Below are positions 5,222 through 6,447 of a stretch of DNA of 6,447 nucleotides, in pieces. The position numbers and the translations under genes are program-made. Below the pieces are notes generated by a model that saw only the letters and a list, made by a program, of their open reading frames with translations, did no database searches and was not told the DNA's origin. Source of the stretch: MKRK01 sp001896915 (lineage in GTDB: Bacteria > Bacillota > Clostridia > Oscillospirales > Acutalibacteraceae); the NCBI GenBank assembly GCA_937973935.1, contig CALJJF010000092.1, forward strand, positions 1-6,447, written 5' to 3'. Position 1 is the first letter of the stretch. Each line of letters opens with the position of its first letter.

Positions 5222-5333
5222 GTTAATTTTCCCGAAAATATTTTCCAAAAATATCATGCCATACAGTCTATCACTCCGGCGACAAATCGACTGTATCACC
5301 TCAGCTTAGCCGCCGGAGAAACGGAGCATTTTT
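5222..5333 (+). promoter_or_regulatory. Structured 5' leader of the kimA-like gene with an H-type pseudoknot, candidate cis-regulatory RNA
   Basis: Two AT-rich hairpins are possible at the 5' end, ATTTTC/GAAAAT (5226-5239) and ATATTTT/AAAATAT (5238-5254). Next come two perfect 8-bp complementarities in interleaved order. Helix A pairs ATACAGTC (5261-5268) with GACTGTAT (5289-5296). Helix B pairs CTCCGGCG (5274-5281), inside the loop of A, with CGCCGGAG (5311-5318), outside it. Connecting segments are 5, 7 and 14 nt, which is sterically feasible for an H-type pseudoknot. Helix B ends 4 nt before the Shine-Dalgarno GGAG (5323-5326), which is 7 nt from the ATG. The SD word CGGAG (5322-5326) is also complementary to CTCCG (5274-5278), so the 5' strand of B could instead cover the ribosome binding site. 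I do not recognise the c-di-AMP (ydaO) or any other known riboswitch consensus. The pairing is seen directly; the regulatory role is inferred. Confidence 0.6.
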
Positions 5334-6447
5334 ATGCTTAAAAAGTTGAAACAAATATTCATCGGAAAGCCCTTAGGCAATGAGCTTTCCGAGGGTGAGA
5401 AGCTGAATATTTTCTGGGGTTTTCCCATTCTCGCAAGTGATGCGGTATCTTCCGTTGCCTATGCGGGGCAGGAAATGCTCCTTGTGCTGGTTCCTGCCAT
5501 CGGCATGCTGGCATTCGGCCAGCTGACGGTCATCTCCGCCGCAATCATCCTATTGCTGATGATTTTGGTGTTTTCCTATCGGCAGACCATTGACGAATAC
5601 CCCAACGGCGGCGGCGCCTATGTGGTAGCCAAAAACAATTTGGGCGTGATTTCCGGCGTGATTGCCGGAGCTGCTTTGTCTGTTGACTATGTTATGACAG
5701 TGGCGGTCAGTGTTTCCTCGGGAATGGAACAGATCGTTTCGGCATTTCCGGATCTGAACAGGCCCTTGTTCCATTTCTACGGATATCAGTTTACCCTTCC
5801 GGTTTTGCTGTGTGTGTTTCTTGTCCTACTTATTATGCTGGGAAATTTGCGTGGTCTTCGTGAGTCCTCCAAAATATTCGGCATCCCCACCTACTTATTC
5901 ATCATTGGCATCATCGCCCTGATTATCGGCGGCACGATTCTTTTGTTATCCGGCAAGTATCACATACCTGTCCCTTCGAAAGAAGTGCAGGAGCACACCA
6001 TGAACAGCATTACCCTGCTGTTGCTGTTAAAGGCCTTCTCCAGCGGATGTGCCGCACTGACAGGTGTGGAAGCAGTCAGCAACTCTGTTCCCAACTTCAA
6101 AACCCCTGCCCGGCGAAATGCCAAGATGGTTTTGATGATGCTTTCTCTGGTCATTCTTGTTTTGTTCGGCGGGGTATCCGTCATTGCCAGCCAGCTGCAG
6201 ATTGTTCCGCCCGAAAACGGCGCACTTTTGGTCAGCATGTCGGGGGTTATTTTCGGCAAGGGCTTTATGTATTATTTTATTACCGTAACCACCTTCATTA
6301 TTCTTATTTTAGCCGCCAACACCTCTTATTCCGGGTTCCCCAACCTGATTTCGGTGGTAGCGAAAGAAGGTTATGCTCCCAGGTGGCTCAGCCTGAAGGG
6401 TGACCGTTTGAGCTTTGATAACGGCATTATCTCCTTATCTGTGTTTG
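5334..6447 (+). CDS. kimA: KimA-like potassium/proton symporter (APC superfamily), 5' part, runs off right edge
   Basis: The frame is open from the ATG at 5334 to the edge, giving 371 residues of a protein whose Bacillus subtilis homologue KimA (YdaO) has about 607. KimA imports K+ with high affinity, driven by the proton gradient, in the cytoplasmic membrane. The match is close throughout: IGKPL (10-14), ASDAVSSVAYAGQE (34-47), YPNGGGAYVVAKNNLG (89-104), VDYVMTVAVSVSSG (117-130), NLRGLRES (171-178), LLLLKAFSSGCAALTGVEAVSN (229-250), ILAANTSYSGFP (325-336) and KGDRLSFDNGII (355-366). D36 and Y43 fall at the same positions as K+-binding residues of B. subtilis KimA as I recall them, and Y119, T122, S126 and T243 match other site residues. 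About nine membrane segments fit in the visible part; the rest and the cytosolic C-terminal domain are beyond the edge. GGAG lies 7 nt before the ATG. The APC-family assignment is certain; K+ specificity is inferred from homology. Confidence 0.9.
   Translation, partial: MLKKLKQIFIGKPLGNELSEGEKLNIFWGFPILASDAVSSVAYAGQEMLLVLVPAIGMLAFGQLTVISAAIILLLMILVFSYRQTIDEYPNGGGAYVVAKNNLGVISGVIAGAALSVDYVMTVAVSVSSGMEQIVSAFPDLNRPLFHFYGYQFTLPVLLCVFLVLLIMLGNLRGLRESSKIFGIPTYLFIIGIIALIIGGTILLLSGKYHIPVPSKEVQEHTMNSITLLLLLKAFSSGCAALTGVEAVSNSVPNFKTPARRNAKMVLMMLSLVILVLFGGVSVIASQLQIVPPENGALLVSMSGVIFGKGFMYYFITVTTFIILILAANTSYSGFPNLISVVAKEGYAPRWLSLKGDRLSFDNGIISLSVF

Noticed and set aside
5222..5333. Known c-di-AMP (ydaO-yuaA) riboswitch upstream of the kimA homologue
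   Set aside because: It was the first expectation for this gene, but I could not find the conserved GCUUAA and GGGGAACC-like blocks in the right order, and the leader is short. GCTTAG (5304-5309) is too small a resemblance. A covariance scan would decide.

Overview
The window looks like chromosome of an anaerobic, fermentative Firmicute of class Clostridia. Evidence for this is a ferredoxin-type [FeFe] hydrogenase, a PduL-type phosphotransacylase, a KimA-like potassium importer, strong AGGAGG-type ribosome binding sites, AT-rich intergenic regions with good sigma-A promoters, and moderate-GC coding DNA. The species cannot be fixed from the sequence. There is no sign of phage, transposon, CRISPR array, tRNA or rRNA.

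Layout from left to right. (1) 1-625, minus strand: the 5' part of a secreted right-handed beta-helix protein that runs off the left edge. (2) 626-1058: a long AT-rich divergent intergenic region holding the hydrogenase promoter and a leader of about 185 nt that can fold. (3) 1059-2324, plus: a 421-residue [FeFe] hydrogenase with two N-terminal [4Fe-4S] sites and a complete H-cluster domain. (4) 2321-2368: a perfect 18-bp inverted repeat acting as shared terminator for the hydrogenase and the convergent XRE regulator (2368-3027, minus). (5) 3161-4349, plus: a two-gene, translationally coupled unit of a histidine phosphatase and a corrinoid adenosyltransferase (cobO). (6) 4348-4377: a second bidirectional terminator, shared with convergent pduL (4398-4967, minus). 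(7) 4968-5333: a divergent promoter region. (8) 5334 to the right edge, plus: the first 371 codons of a kimA-like transporter.

Possible links are modest. Hydrogenase (electron disposal as H2) and PduL (acyl-CoA to acyl-phosphate, feeding ATP synthesis through a kinase encoded elsewhere) both belong to fermentative energy metabolism. The phosphatase-cobO pair suggests corrinoid adenosylation or salvage, but no other cobalamin gene is present. The genes form separate transcription units, and nothing shows they make one system.

The most notable unexplained signal is the leader of the kimA homologue. Between a strong extended -10 promoter and the start codon lie two perfect 8-bp complementary pairs in interleaved order, the geometry of an H-type pseudoknot, ending 4 nt before the Shine-Dalgarno. 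In Bacillus subtilis kimA (ydaO) is controlled by a c-di-AMP riboswitch. I do not see that riboswitch's hallmarks here, so this may be a different cis-regulatory RNA on the same kind of gene.
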